From assembly GCA_002082585.1 (NCBI GenBank), contig CP020563.1, positions 372,001-436,000 of the forward strand: DNA of 64,000 nt, written 5' to 3'. Numbering within the stretch: the first letter of the stretch is position 1; every line of letters begins with the position of its first letter. This DNA is from Kitasatospora albolonga. Lineage in GTDB: Bacteria > Actinomycetota > Actinomycetes > Streptomycetales > Streptomycetaceae. Below the pieces are notes generated by a model that ran no database searches, was not told the DNA's origin, and saw nothing but the letters and a program-made list of their open reading frames with translations. The translations under genes and the position numbers were made by a program. Below are positions 1 to 6,875 of this stretch, one piece after another.

Positions 1-147
1 CCGCAGGACGTCTGACATCTGACGCCAGGGCCGGGTACGGATCGGCAGTGGACGGGGCGGCCGTCCGTCCGGCCCCGGCGGCAGTCGGCCGACGGCATAC
101 GGTTCCGGGTCCGCACCGGTGTTCCCCGGCGGGGGCAGGCCCATCGA

Positions 148-882
148 TCACGACCCGTTGGGCGCAAGGAGTTCATCGGACAGACCGAGGTGGCGGCGGA
201 ACGCCTGCCGGCCGAGGGCGGTGACCGCGACGGCGCGCGTGGTGCCGACGGGAGTGATCCAGCCGGTGTCGAACGCGTGGCGGCACAGGGCGGCACCGAC
301 GGCACCGGCCAGGTGGGGGCGGCGTTCGGTCCAGTCCAGGCACGACCGTACCGACGGCCGGCGCGTGCCGGCCGGGACGGTGATGCCGAGATCGTCGAGC
401 CAGGCCGCTCCGGCGCCGGTGAGCCCGAGTCCGAGGTCCTGGTCCAGCAGCCTTCGGCCGAGCATCGCGTCGGTGATGGCGACCCCGACGGTCCCGGCGA
501 GGTGGTCGTAGCAGGTGCGGGCGTGGGCGAGGGCCTGCCGTCGGCCGGCCGCCGACAGGGAACGGGGTGCCGGGGTAGGCGCGGGTGCCATGGAGGCGAG
601 GCTCTCGACCAGCTCGGCCACCTGCGGACCGGCCAGACGCACATAGCGGTGGCGGCCCTGCCGTTCCTCGGCCAGCAGGTTCCCACGGACGAGCGCGTGC
701 AGGTGCTCGGTCGCGGTCGAGGGCGCCACCCCCATATGACGCGCCAGTTCTGTCGCTGTCCACGCCCGGCCGTCGAGCAGGGCCAGGCAGAAACCCGCCC
801 GCGTACCGTCGGCCAGAAGCTTCGCCACGGTGGCCAGGTCGGGACCGGCCACCTGTGCACGCCGCATGTCCATGTGCCCCAT
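148..882 (-). CDS. ArsR-type winged-helix transcriptional regulator
   Basis: A 244-residue protein that probably represses or senses for the divergent flavin reductase gene 57 bp away. Residues about 15-95 form an ArsR-like winged helix: a leading helix with ADGTRAGFCLALL, then TATELARHMGVAPSTATEHL as the recognition helix-turn-helix and a basic wing (RQGRHRYVRL). The C-terminal 140 residues match the extended ArsR subfamily seen in actinobacteria, whose ligand is generally unknown. The ATG at 882 was chosen because the winged helix begins soon after it and a G-rich stretch precedes it; the open frame continues far upstream but through the divergent gene. No metal-binding CxxC pair is evident, so a metal sensor role is not supported. 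Confidence 0.85.
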   Translation of the reverse strand: MGHMDMRRAQVAGPDLATVAKLLADGTRAGFCLALLDGRAWTATELARHMGVAPSTATEHLHALVRGNLLAEERQGRHRYVRLAGPQVAELVESLASMAPAPTPAPRSLSAAGRRQALAHARTCYDHLAGTVGVAITDAMLGRRLLDQDLGLGLTGAGAAWLDDLGITVPAGTRRPSVRSCLDWTERRPHLAGAVGAALCRHAFDTGWITPVGTTRAVAVTALGRQAFRRHLGLSDELLAPNGS

Positions 883-939
883 TGTCCCCCCGTGACACTT
901 CGGCCCTGACCGAAACGACCGGACCCTAGGCTGCGCACC

Positions 940-1635
940 ATGAACACGGCACCTCCCAGCATCCTGCCCGCACCGACAGCAGCCACCCGACCGACAGCCG
1001 CCACCCATCTGGAGATCGAGCCGAGCGTCCTGTACTTCGGGACGCCGGTGGTGCTCCTGTCGACAGAGAATCAGGACGGCTCGTTCAACCTTGCCCCGAT
1101 ATCGTCCGCGTGGGCCCTCGGGCGGACGGTGGTGATCGGACTGGGCCGTGAGGGGCAGACCGCGTACAACCTCGGCAGCCGCCCCGGCCTGGTCATCAAT
1201 CTGCCGGCCCCCGACCAGTGGCCGGCCGTGGAGCGGCTGGCGCCGCTGACCGGCCGGAATCCCGTGCCCTCCGGCAAGCCCGAGGGCTGCCGTTTCGAGC
1301 CGGACAAGTTCGCCGCGGCGGGGATGACGGGCGAGCCCTCCCATCTGGTCCGGCCGCCTCGCGTCGCCGGATGCCCGATCCAGCTGGAGGCCCGTGCCGA
1401 ACGGGTGCGGCCGGATGTCTCCGGGGAGTTCGTCATCGTCGAGGCCGCCGTGTGCAAGGTGCACGCCGACTCCCGCATCGTCGTTCCGGGCACCGATCAC
1501 ATCGACCCCGTCGCCTGGAGCCCGCTCATCTACAACTTCCGCCACTACTTCGGACTCGGCCCGGAACTCGGCCACTCCTACCGGACCCGGACACCCCGCG
1601 GCTCCGAGGGGCCCGGCGCACGCGCGGACGCCTAG
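940..1635 (+). CDS. Flavin reductase-family protein
   Basis: A 231-residue cytoplasmic protein of the flavin reductase/FMN-binding split-barrel family. After a roughly 20-residue Ala/Pro/Thr-rich start, the segment EPSVLYFGTPVVLLST followed by NLAPISSAWALG is the characteristic first strand pair and FMN-phosphate loop of the family; GQTAYNLGSRPGLVINLP continues the barrel. Family members reduce FMN with NAD(P)H or use bound FMN directly; the substrate here cannot be told. It is divergent from the ArsR-type regulator, which suggests local control. Its stop codon overlaps that of the convergent DUF1232 gene. Confidence 0.82.
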   Translation: MNTAPPSILPAPTAATRPTAATHLEIEPSVLYFGTPVVLLSTENQDGSFNLAPISSAWALGRTVVIGLGREGQTAYNLGSRPGLVINLPAPDQWPAVERLAPLTGRNPVPSGKPEGCRFEPDKFAAAGMTGEPSHLVRPPRVAGCPIQLEARAERVRPDVSGEFVIVEAAVCKVHADSRIVVPGTDHIDPVAWSPLIYNFRHYFGLGPELGHSYRTRTPRGSEGPGARADA

Positions 1636-1985
1636 CGCACCGCGTCCGGCCGGCGCCCGGCCGTCTTCCCTGGCGTGGGGATCTCCACCGGGGCTCCGGC
1701 CCCCTTGGCCGCCCCCAGTCCGGCCGCCGAGGCGGCGGAGTGGAGCGAGCGCAGGGCCAGCAGCAGGAATCCGATGTCGTCGAGGTAGACGGGGTCCGGC
1801 AGCAGGTCGACCGGGGAGACCGTGTAGATGACGGCCGCCCAGACGAGCGCCTTGTTCCGCAGCGGGATACCGGCGTCGACCAGGAGCTTCCTGGCCTTGA
1901 AGACGCGCACCAGCAGTACGGCGGCCAAGGCCAGCATGAGGAGTGCGGCGACGGCGCCGACGACGAGCCAAACGGTGGTGTCCAT
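1632..1985 (-). CDS. DUF1232 (YkvA-like) small membrane protein
   Basis: A 117-residue protein with an N-terminal transmembrane segment (about residues 5-27, LVVGAVAALLMLALAAVLLV) and the DUF1232 core, recognised by YTVSPVDLLPDP followed by DDIGFLLLALRSLH. In this family the core is a short helical membrane-associated hairpin; its biochemical role is unknown. The C-terminus is a basic, Pro/Gly-rich tail. Its stop overlaps the stop of the convergent flavin reductase gene, so no space is left for a dedicated terminator between them. Confidence 0.8.
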   Translation of the reverse strand: MDTTVWLVVGAVAALLMLALAAVLLVRVFKARKLLVDAGIPLRNKALVWAAVIYTVSPVDLLPDPVYLDDIGFLLLALRSLHSAASAAGLGAAKGAGAPVEIPTPGKTAGRRPDAVR

Positions 1986-2089
1986 GGCTCATCGTCTACC
2001 CACTGGGCCGCCCCTGACGAGGGTGCGGGCGGCGGTGTCGTACGTATCACCGTTCTGCCACCGTCCTGGAGCGCGCCCGACCGGCCGGG

Positions 2090-2356
2090 TCAGCTCGCGG
2101 TGTTCCTGGCCCGCCTGCGGCTGCGGCGCTTCAGCGCGCGTCGTTCGTCCTCGGCGAGACCGCCCCAGACGCCGGAGTCCTGGCCGTTCTCCAGGGCCCA
2201 TTCCAGGCACTGGGCCTGGACGGGACAGGTCCGGCAGACCGCCTTGGCCTCCTCGGCCTGGACGACGGCGGGGCCGGAGGTCCCGATGGGGAAGAACAGG
2301 TCCGGGTCCTCCTCGCGGCAGGCCGCGTGCGTACGCCAGTTCTCCATGCTGCTCAC
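2090..2356 (-). CDS. WhiB-family iron-sulfur transcriptional regulator
   Basis: An 88-residue WhiB-like protein. It has the four cluster-ligating cysteines in the expected pattern (ACREEDPDLFFP, then AVCRTCPVQAQCLEWAL), the family's G(V/I)WGG turn (DSGVWGGLAEDERRAL) and a basic C-terminal DNA-contacting tail (KRRSRRRARN). It lacks N- or C-terminal extensions, and its core closely follows the WblE subgroup of Streptomyces (REEDPDLFFPIG and LENGQDSGVWGG), so it is probably a WblE-like member; wblA and wblC proteins look different. Such proteins bind a 4Fe-4S cluster and usually act with the primary sigma factor. It stands alone on its strand. Confidence 0.92.
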   Translation of the reverse strand: MSSMENWRTHAACREEDPDLFFPIGTSGPAVVQAEEAKAVCRTCPVQAQCLEWALENGQDSGVWGGLAEDERRALKRRSRRRARNTAS

Positions 2357-2428
2357 TCCCGGTGTCGGATGCGTGCCGCAGGCGCTCGCCGTACGGCCGT
2401 ACCGTGCGGGTGACCGACGATCCGCGCC

Positions 2429-3550
2429 TCAAACACCCGGGCGCCGGGGAACCGGGCCGGTTTCCGGGGCGGGGCGGTGCAGGGCGAGGAGGGCCTGGTC
2501 GTCCTGGATACGGCCGCCCGTGTGGCGTCCGACGTCGTCGATCAGCAGCTGGAGGATCTGCCCGGGGGTCGGCGGGTCGCCGACGAGTGAGCGGGGGCGC
2601 AGGAGGCGGGGCAGGCGTACCTCCGCGTCGTAGAAGACCCCGGCCTCGTCGCGGGCCTCGGTGACCCCGTCCGTGTAGCACAGGAGCGTGGAGCCGGGCG
2701 GGAAGGGGAACGTGTCGACCGGGAACGACCAGGTGCCCAGCGCCGCCATGCCGAGCGGGGGCGCCTCCCGGGACGGTTCGAGGGCGGTGGCCGTGCCCTC
2801 GGCGTCCAGCAGCAGCGGGGGCGGATGGCCCCGGTTGACGATCCGTACGGCGTCGAGGCCGACGGCGAACTCCGCGATCAGCGCCGTGGTGAACCCCTCG
2901 TCCCGCTCCTGGTCGCCGCTTCGGCCGCCCTCCCGCAGCAGGGCCCTCTCCAGCGCGTTCACCAGTCCGGGCAGGTCCTCCGCCTCGTCCGCCGCGTACC
3001 GGAAGGCCCCCAGGTCCGCGCAGACCGCGCCCACGGCGCCGAGGCCCTTGCCCCGGACGTCGCCGACCATCACGCGCACCCCGTGCGGGGTCTCCTGCAC
3101 CACGTAGAGGTCGCCGCCGATCATGGCCTCGTCCTCGGCGGGGACGTAACGCGCCGCGATCCGGAGGTCGCCCAGCCGCGACGGGGGCCGGGGCAGTACG
3201 GCGGCCTGGGCCACGGCGGCGACCTGGCGGGCGCGCCGGGTCCGGGCGCTCTGGCCCGTGAGGGTGCGGTTGATGAGGACGGCGAGCACGGTCACGGCCA
3301 CCAGGGTGAGCTGGTTGGCCACGCCCCCGTGCCAGCCGAAGGTGTGGTCGACCCGGGCGAGGACCACCTGGACGACCATCGAGAGGGCACCGATCGCGAT
3401 GATGCCCGGCGGGGTCAGCAGGGGGGCGGCGGCGACGGGCGCCGTCGCGAGCAGGGGTGCGGACGTGATGTCGGTCGGGGTCACCAGGTCGATCACGACG
3501 GCCAGCATGACGACCCCGACCGGAATCCACTGGGCCCTCCGCTGCCGCAC
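2429..3550 (-). CDS. Membrane PP2C/SpoIIE-type serine phosphatase
   Basis: About 373 residues. The N-terminal 90 residues hold three or four hydrophobic segments (e.g. VGVVMLAVVIDLVTP and TLVAVTVLAVLINRTL), followed by a SpoIIE/PP2C phosphatase domain from about residue 115. Metal-binding motifs are visible: DEAMIGGDLYVV, MVGDVRGKGLGAVG and LLCYTDGVTEARD. In Streptomyces such enzymes dephosphorylate anti-anti-sigma proteins in partner-switching circuits. No STAS-domain gene is adjacent, but a GHKL ATPase gene lies 1 kb away. Two adjacent GTG codons (3553 and 3550) are possible starts; the latter is used because a G-rich purine run precedes both and nothing distinguishes them strongly. Confidence 0.85.
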   Translation of the reverse strand: MRQRRAQWIPVGVVMLAVVIDLVTPTDITSAPLLATAPVAAAPLLTPPGIIAIGALSMVVQVVLARVDHTFGWHGGVANQLTLVAVTVLAVLINRTLTGQSARTRRARQVAAVAQAAVLPRPPSRLGDLRIAARYVPAEDEAMIGGDLYVVQETPHGVRVMVGDVRGKGLGAVGAVCADLGAFRYAADEAEDLPGLVNALERALLREGGRSGDQERDEGFTTALIAEFAVGLDAVRIVNRGHPPPLLLDAEGTATALEPSREAPPLGMAALGTWSFPVDTFPFPPGSTLLCYTDGVTEARDEAGVFYDAEVRLPRLLRPRSLVGDPPTPGQILQLLIDDVGRHTGGRIQDDQALLALHRPAPETGPVPRRPGV

Positions 3551-3609
3551 CACTCCCTCACCCTGGACGGCCCGGGCCCGCGCCGCATCCCGGAGTGGGC
3601 TGCGCGGGT

Positions 3610-4443
3610 TCAGAGCGGCAGCGGGGTGCCGGGGGGCGGGGCGGCGGCGCACGCCGCGTCGAGCCGGATGCGGTAGGCCATCACGGCGTCCGGGTCGTCG
3701 ACGAGGTCGACGCGTACGCCGGGGGTCTCCAGCACCGCCTGGTCCCCGATCTCGGGGGCGGGGACCCGCAGCAGGTGCAGGGGCGGCATGGCGGTCATGG
3801 CGTGCGGCGGGTGGTCCAGCGGCACCACCTGGACGGTGATGTGCTGCCGCTCCATCGCCGCGGCCAGCGCCCGCCGCTGCTCCGCCATGGTCTGCGGGTC
3901 GCCCACCCGGGTGTGCAGGGCGACGGCCGGGAGCAGAGCCCACAGGGCCGTACCGCGCTCGCCGAGCCTGCGCCGCCGCTCCCGCAGCAGCTCCACACGG
4001 CGCTCCCGGCGGACGGGGCTGTCGTCGGGGTAGCGCATCCGGTAGAGGGCGGCGGCGTAGGCGGGGGTGCGCAGCAGCTCGGGCACGAGGGCGGGGTGCC
4101 AGGTGCGGACCAGGCTGGCCGAGGACTCGACCCCGATGACGTCCTGCTGCCAGCCCTCCATGACGTCCCGCCAGTGGTGCCACCAGCCGGGCAGGTTCGC
4201 GGCTCCGAGCCCGGCCAGGATCGGTTCGGCGACGGCGGGCGGGACCCCGTAGCGGCGCAGCAGCCCGGTGACCTGCCGGGCGTCGAGCCCGGTCTCGGCC
4301 CGTTCGATGCGGCGTACGGTCGCGGGGTGCGCACCCAGGGCGTCGGCGGCGGCCTTGAGGGAGATGCCCGCCTGTTCCCGCAGTATCCGCAGCCGGGCCG
4401 CCAGGACGCGGTGCTGCACCGTGGGACCGGAGCGGGGGCGCAT
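3610..4443 (-). CDS. XRE-family regulator with DUF5753 sensor domain
   Basis: A 277-residue regulator with an N-terminal helix-turn-helix of XRE type (residues about 9-65; LREQAGISLKAAADALGAHPATVRRIERAE) and a DUF5753 C-terminal domain rich in Trp and Arg (GWWHHWRDVMEGWQQDVIG; RTWHPALVPELLRTPAYA). Streptomyces has dozens of these, commonly paired with a small DUF397 gene and a GHKL ATPase gene; WhiJ/AbaA-type loci are known examples. Here the ATPase gene is divergent 87 bp away, but no DUF397 gene is present. The ATG at 4443 follows a GAGG ribosome-binding site. Confidence 0.87.
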   Translation of the reverse strand: MRPRSGPTVQHRVLAARLRILREQAGISLKAAADALGAHPATVRRIERAETGLDARQVTGLLRRYGVPPAVAEPILAGLGAANLPGWWHHWRDVMEGWQQDVIGVESSASLVRTWHPALVPELLRTPAYAAALYRMRYPDDSPVRRERRVELLRERRRRLGERGTALWALLPAVALHTRVGDPQTMAEQRRALAAAMERQHITVQVVPLDHPPHAMTAMPPLHLLRVPAPEIGDQAVLETPGVRVDLVDDPDAVMAYRIRLDAACAAAPPPGTPLPL

Positions 4444-4530
4444 GCTCGTACCTCGTTCGTCGAGCCCCGGGTCGGAGCCTTGGACACTCTGTCGCTTGCA
4501 AAATATGCTCTTTGCGCTGAGAGTGCATAC

Positions 4531-5013
4531 ATGTCGGAAATAGTCATGGGTGCCGAGCGCGCCCCGGAAAGCGGGGGAGTCAGAGGTGCACACAGCTGGT
4601 GGGTTCCCCGATTGCCAGGGGGCGTTCCCGAGGCCCGTCACCGGGTGCAGGAGGCGATGCGCGCGTGGGGAGAACCCGCGGAACGCATCGAGGCGGCGGC
4701 CCTGATAGTGACCGAGCTGGTCACCAACGCCGTGCAGCACACCAGTACCCGCCGCATCCGCTGTCGGCTCCTCCGCTCGGCGGACGGGGTCCGGATCTGC
4801 GTGTGGAACCGCGGCCGGGCCCGTATCCCGGCCCCGGCCACCCCGGCGGGGCGGCCCGTGGAGGCGGCTCCGGCGGCGGACGGTCCCGACGGTGACGATT
4901 CGCTCGACTGCCTGGCCGAGGACGGCAGGGGCCTGCTGCTCGTGGATGCCCTGGCGGCCCGCTGGGGCACGCGCGCCGCGCTGGCCGGGTGTCTCGTCTG
5001 GGCCGACATCTGA
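4531..5013 (+). CDS. GHKL-fold ATP-binding protein (anti-sigma-type)
   Basis: A 160-residue HATPase_c-type protein related to RsbW/SpoIIAB. The N box (ALIVTELVTNAVQHT) and a degenerate G box (EDGRGLLLVDALAARWGT) are present, so ATP binding is likely while the protein kinase function on an anti-anti-sigma factor is only inferred. It is divergent from the XRE/DUF5753 regulator, the usual partner class. The ATG at 4531 follows GAGAG with 7-nt spacing; a second in-frame ATG at 4546 is a possible alternative. The 117 bp downstream contain an imperfectly repeated CCGGGACTC element but no gene. Confidence 0.8.
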   Translation: MSEIVMGAERAPESGGVRGAHSWWVPRLPGGVPEARHRVQEAMRAWGEPAERIEAAALIVTELVTNAVQHTSTRRIRCRLLRSADGVRICVWNRGRARIPAPATPAGRPVEAAPAADGPDGDDSLDCLAEDGRGLLLVDALAARWGTRAALAGCLVWADI

Positions 5014-5131
5014 GCCCGGCGCCTGCGCCACGTGCATGATCAGGCTCCGGGACTCCCCCGCGTGATCATGACCCGGACCCCCGTGTGACCGAGGTCCGGG
5101 ACTCTCCCCCGCGCGTCCGGGCGGGCCGTGA

Positions 5132-5833
5132 TCAGGCGGGAACCGTACGGCACTCCGGGTGACCCCAGCCGTTCGGGTTCTTCGCGATCGGCTCCTTGGC
5201 CGCGTACGGCCTTCCGCAGTGGCACCGCCCGGCGAACCGCGCCTTGATCGTGCCGTTGGACCTCCCGGTACGGGACGCGCCCGACGCACCCTTCCCCTTC
5301 GCCTCGCCCGTCTCCGTACGCCCCTTCGTGGAGCGCGCCGGGGCGGGTACGGGCAGGGCCGTGGCTCCGTGCGCCGTACCCGCCGCCCGCTGCGTCACCG
5401 CCACCTCGCTGGCGGCCTGGTCGGCGAGGGCGTTGAGCGGGTCGCCGTCCACCTGGTGGGCGGGAACGTAGCGGAACGTCACCGGACGGTCGGTGAGCAG
5501 GGCGTCGATGCGGGTGACCAGCTCGCGGTTGGCGACCGGCTTGCCCGCCGAGGTCTTCCAACCGTTGCGCTTCCACCCCGGCAGCCACTTGGTCACGGCG
5601 TTCATGGCGTACTGCGAGTCCATCCGCACCTCGACGCTCGCCGCCGGGTCCGTGGACTCCAGGAGCTCGGCGAGCGCGGTGAGCTCGGCGACGTTGTTCG
5701 TCGCGGTGCCCAGCGGGCCCGCCTCCCAGCGCCGCGGGTTCCCCTGCGCGTCGGCGACGACCCAGGCCCAGGCGGCCGGTCCGGGATTTCCCTTGGACGC
5801 CCCGTCACAGGCGGCGATGATGCTCTCGTTCAT
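5132..5833 (-). CDS. rnhA: Ribonuclease HI with C-terminal metal-knuckle-like extension
   Basis: A 233-residue RNase HI, which cleaves the RNA strand of RNA/DNA hybrids. Catalytic residues fall almost exactly at E. coli spacing: D10 (ACDGASKGNPG), E50 (NNVAELTAL), D72 (VRMDSQYAM), H126 (VPAHQVDGD) and D138 (LNALADQAA). Domain I ends near residue 145. The remaining 90 residues are unusual: a basic Ala/Gly/Lys/Arg linker (about 150-197) and a terminal segment with CHCGRPY and GWGHPEC, a possible Zn-binding knuckle. The start at 5833 places the first strand directly at the N-terminus. The enzyme is monocistronic; the tail probably aids nucleic-acid binding (inference). Confidence 0.9.
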   Translation of the reverse strand: MNESIIAACDGASKGNPGPAAWAWVVADAQGNPRRWEAGPLGTATNNVAELTALAELLESTDPAASVEVRMDSQYAMNAVTKWLPGWKRNGWKTSAGKPVANRELVTRIDALLTDRPVTFRYVPAHQVDGDPLNALADQAASEVAVTQRAAGTAHGATALPVPAPARSTKGRTETGEAKGKGASGASRTGRSNGTIKARFAGRCHCGRPYAAKEPIAKNPNGWGHPECRTVPA

Positions 5834-5907
5834 CCCTCGATCATGCCAGTGCCGCATGACCGCCCCGACCGGCGGCGCCCCGCCCCTGGGCGGTCCGGAC
5901 CTCTCGC

Positions 5908-5970
5908 TCAGGGCACGATGCCCTGCGAGGAGCCGGTGACCACCGCGTTCCTGCCCGTCAGATCGATGCG
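5908..5970 (-). pseudogene. Relic of a short-chain dehydrogenase N-terminus
   Basis: Read on the minus strand, this short stretch encodes RIDLTGRNAVVTGSSQGIVP and then a stop. It matches the beginning of a classical SDR (LTGRxAVVTGSxQGIG, the Rossmann strand and dinucleotide-binding TGxxxGIG), but the motif breaks at the last Gly and terminates immediately. No start codon lies in a convincing place, and no SDR sequence follows in any frame before the RNase H gene. I read it as the remains of a deleted SDR gene; chance resemblance over 20 codons is possible but unlikely given the motif. Confidence 0.45.
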
Positions 5971-6095
5971 CGCGCCGCTTCTCCCTCTGCCTGTACGTCG
6001 GCTGCGTCTGCCGCCTGTACGTCGGTTGCCTCGCGGGACCGTTCCTCCCGCCCTCAGGCTCGCACCGGCCGGGCGCCGACGCCCCTCGGCCGTTC

Positions 6096-6722
6096 TCACC
6101 CGCCGGGTACGGCCGAAGGGGTGGGGCGGTGCGCCCAGCCGAGCAGGACCACCGAGCAGACCGCCGCGAACGCGCACCAGGTGGAGATGAACTCCGTCCG
6201 CCACAGCACGACGCAGACGACCGCGCCCACCGCCACCAGGACCCCGAGGAGCCGCAGGACGCGGTCGCCGGAGAGCAGGAGGGCGCCGACGGTGGCCAGG
6301 AGGTAGCCCGCGACGAGGAGCGGGGCGTGCGGGAGGTCGACCGCGTACCCGAGGGTCCGGCCGCGCACCTCCGCCGTCACGGGCCGGGAGGCAAGGGCGT
6401 ACGCGAGGAAGGCGGCCGTAACCGCTCCGGCCGCGAGCGGCACCGCCAGCCGGGCCCGGGGCTGCTCCGCCGAGCAGAACACGCCCAGCGGCACCCAGAG
6501 CGCCAGCAGGGGCAGGGCGATCACCGCCCAGGCGAGGGTGGCGGGGCCGGGGCCGCCGTCGGCGTTCCACACCACCGACTCGACGATCTGGTGGGCGCCG
6601 AGCAGCAGCGGCAGCGCGGCCAGCGGGAGATCACGGGCCCGGCGGGTGCGGGCGAGGGTCACCGCTCCGATCGCGGCGATGCCCGTACCGGCCACCAGGT
6701 CGGCGGTCGCGCTCCAGCACAT
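6096..6722 (-). CDS. DUF6629-family integral membrane protein
   Basis: A 208-residue polytopic membrane protein beginning MCWSATADLVAG, the hallmark opening of the DUF6629 family. At least six hydrophobic helices are visible (e.g. DLPLAALPLLLGAHQIVESVVW; ALPLLALWVPLGVF; LGVLVAVGAVVCVVLW; FAAVCSVVLLGWAH). The HQIVE motif inside helix 2 and an arginine-poor interior suggest a conserved membrane core, but no function is known. The ATG at 6722 was chosen because the family's conserved MCWSATAD is normally N-terminal; the reading frame also extends upstream. Confidence 0.75.
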   Translation of the reverse strand: MCWSATADLVAGTGIAAIGAVTLARTRRARDLPLAALPLLLGAHQIVESVVWNADGGPGPATLAWAVIALPLLALWVPLGVFCSAEQPRARLAVPLAAGAVTAAFLAYALASRPVTAEVRGRTLGYAVDLPHAPLLVAGYLLATVGALLLSGDRVLRLLGVLVAVGAVVCVVLWRTEFISTWCAFAAVCSVVLLGWAHRPTPSAVPGG

Positions 6723-6837
6723 GGCGTCACCCCGGGGCCCGGACTCGCGCGGACAGGTCGTCGTCCGGCCCACGCTACGGCTCCGGGGGCCGGAGCACGC
6801 GGTGACGCAGGCGCGGCGAGCCGGTCCTCGCGCCCCC

Positions 6838-6868
6838 TTGACCTCAACCAAACTTCAGGTTTTAGCGT
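6838..6868 (+). promoter_or_regulatory. MerR-type promoter with 19-bp spacer
   Basis: TTGACC (6838-6843) and TAGCGT (6863-6868) are separated by exactly 19 bp, the over-long spacing typical of promoters activated by MerR-family proteins. The spacer contains an imperfect inverted repeat, ACCTCAA-N5-CTTCAGGT, placed as MerR operators are. The -10 element lies 7 bp before the ATG of the ABC transporter gene, so the transcript is probably leaderless. No merR-type gene occurs nearby, so the activator would be encoded elsewhere. Confidence 0.7.
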
Positions 6869-6875
6869 TCTCGCT

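Noticed and set aside
1..147. Search for the end of a gene entering from the left edge.
   Set aside because: No reading frame with coding bias continues into the window; only GC-rich non-coding DNA before the ArsR-type gene stop.
5014..5131. A small gene (DUF397-type) next to the GHKL gene.
   Set aside because: Only imperfect repeats of CCGGGACTC and stop codons in all frames.
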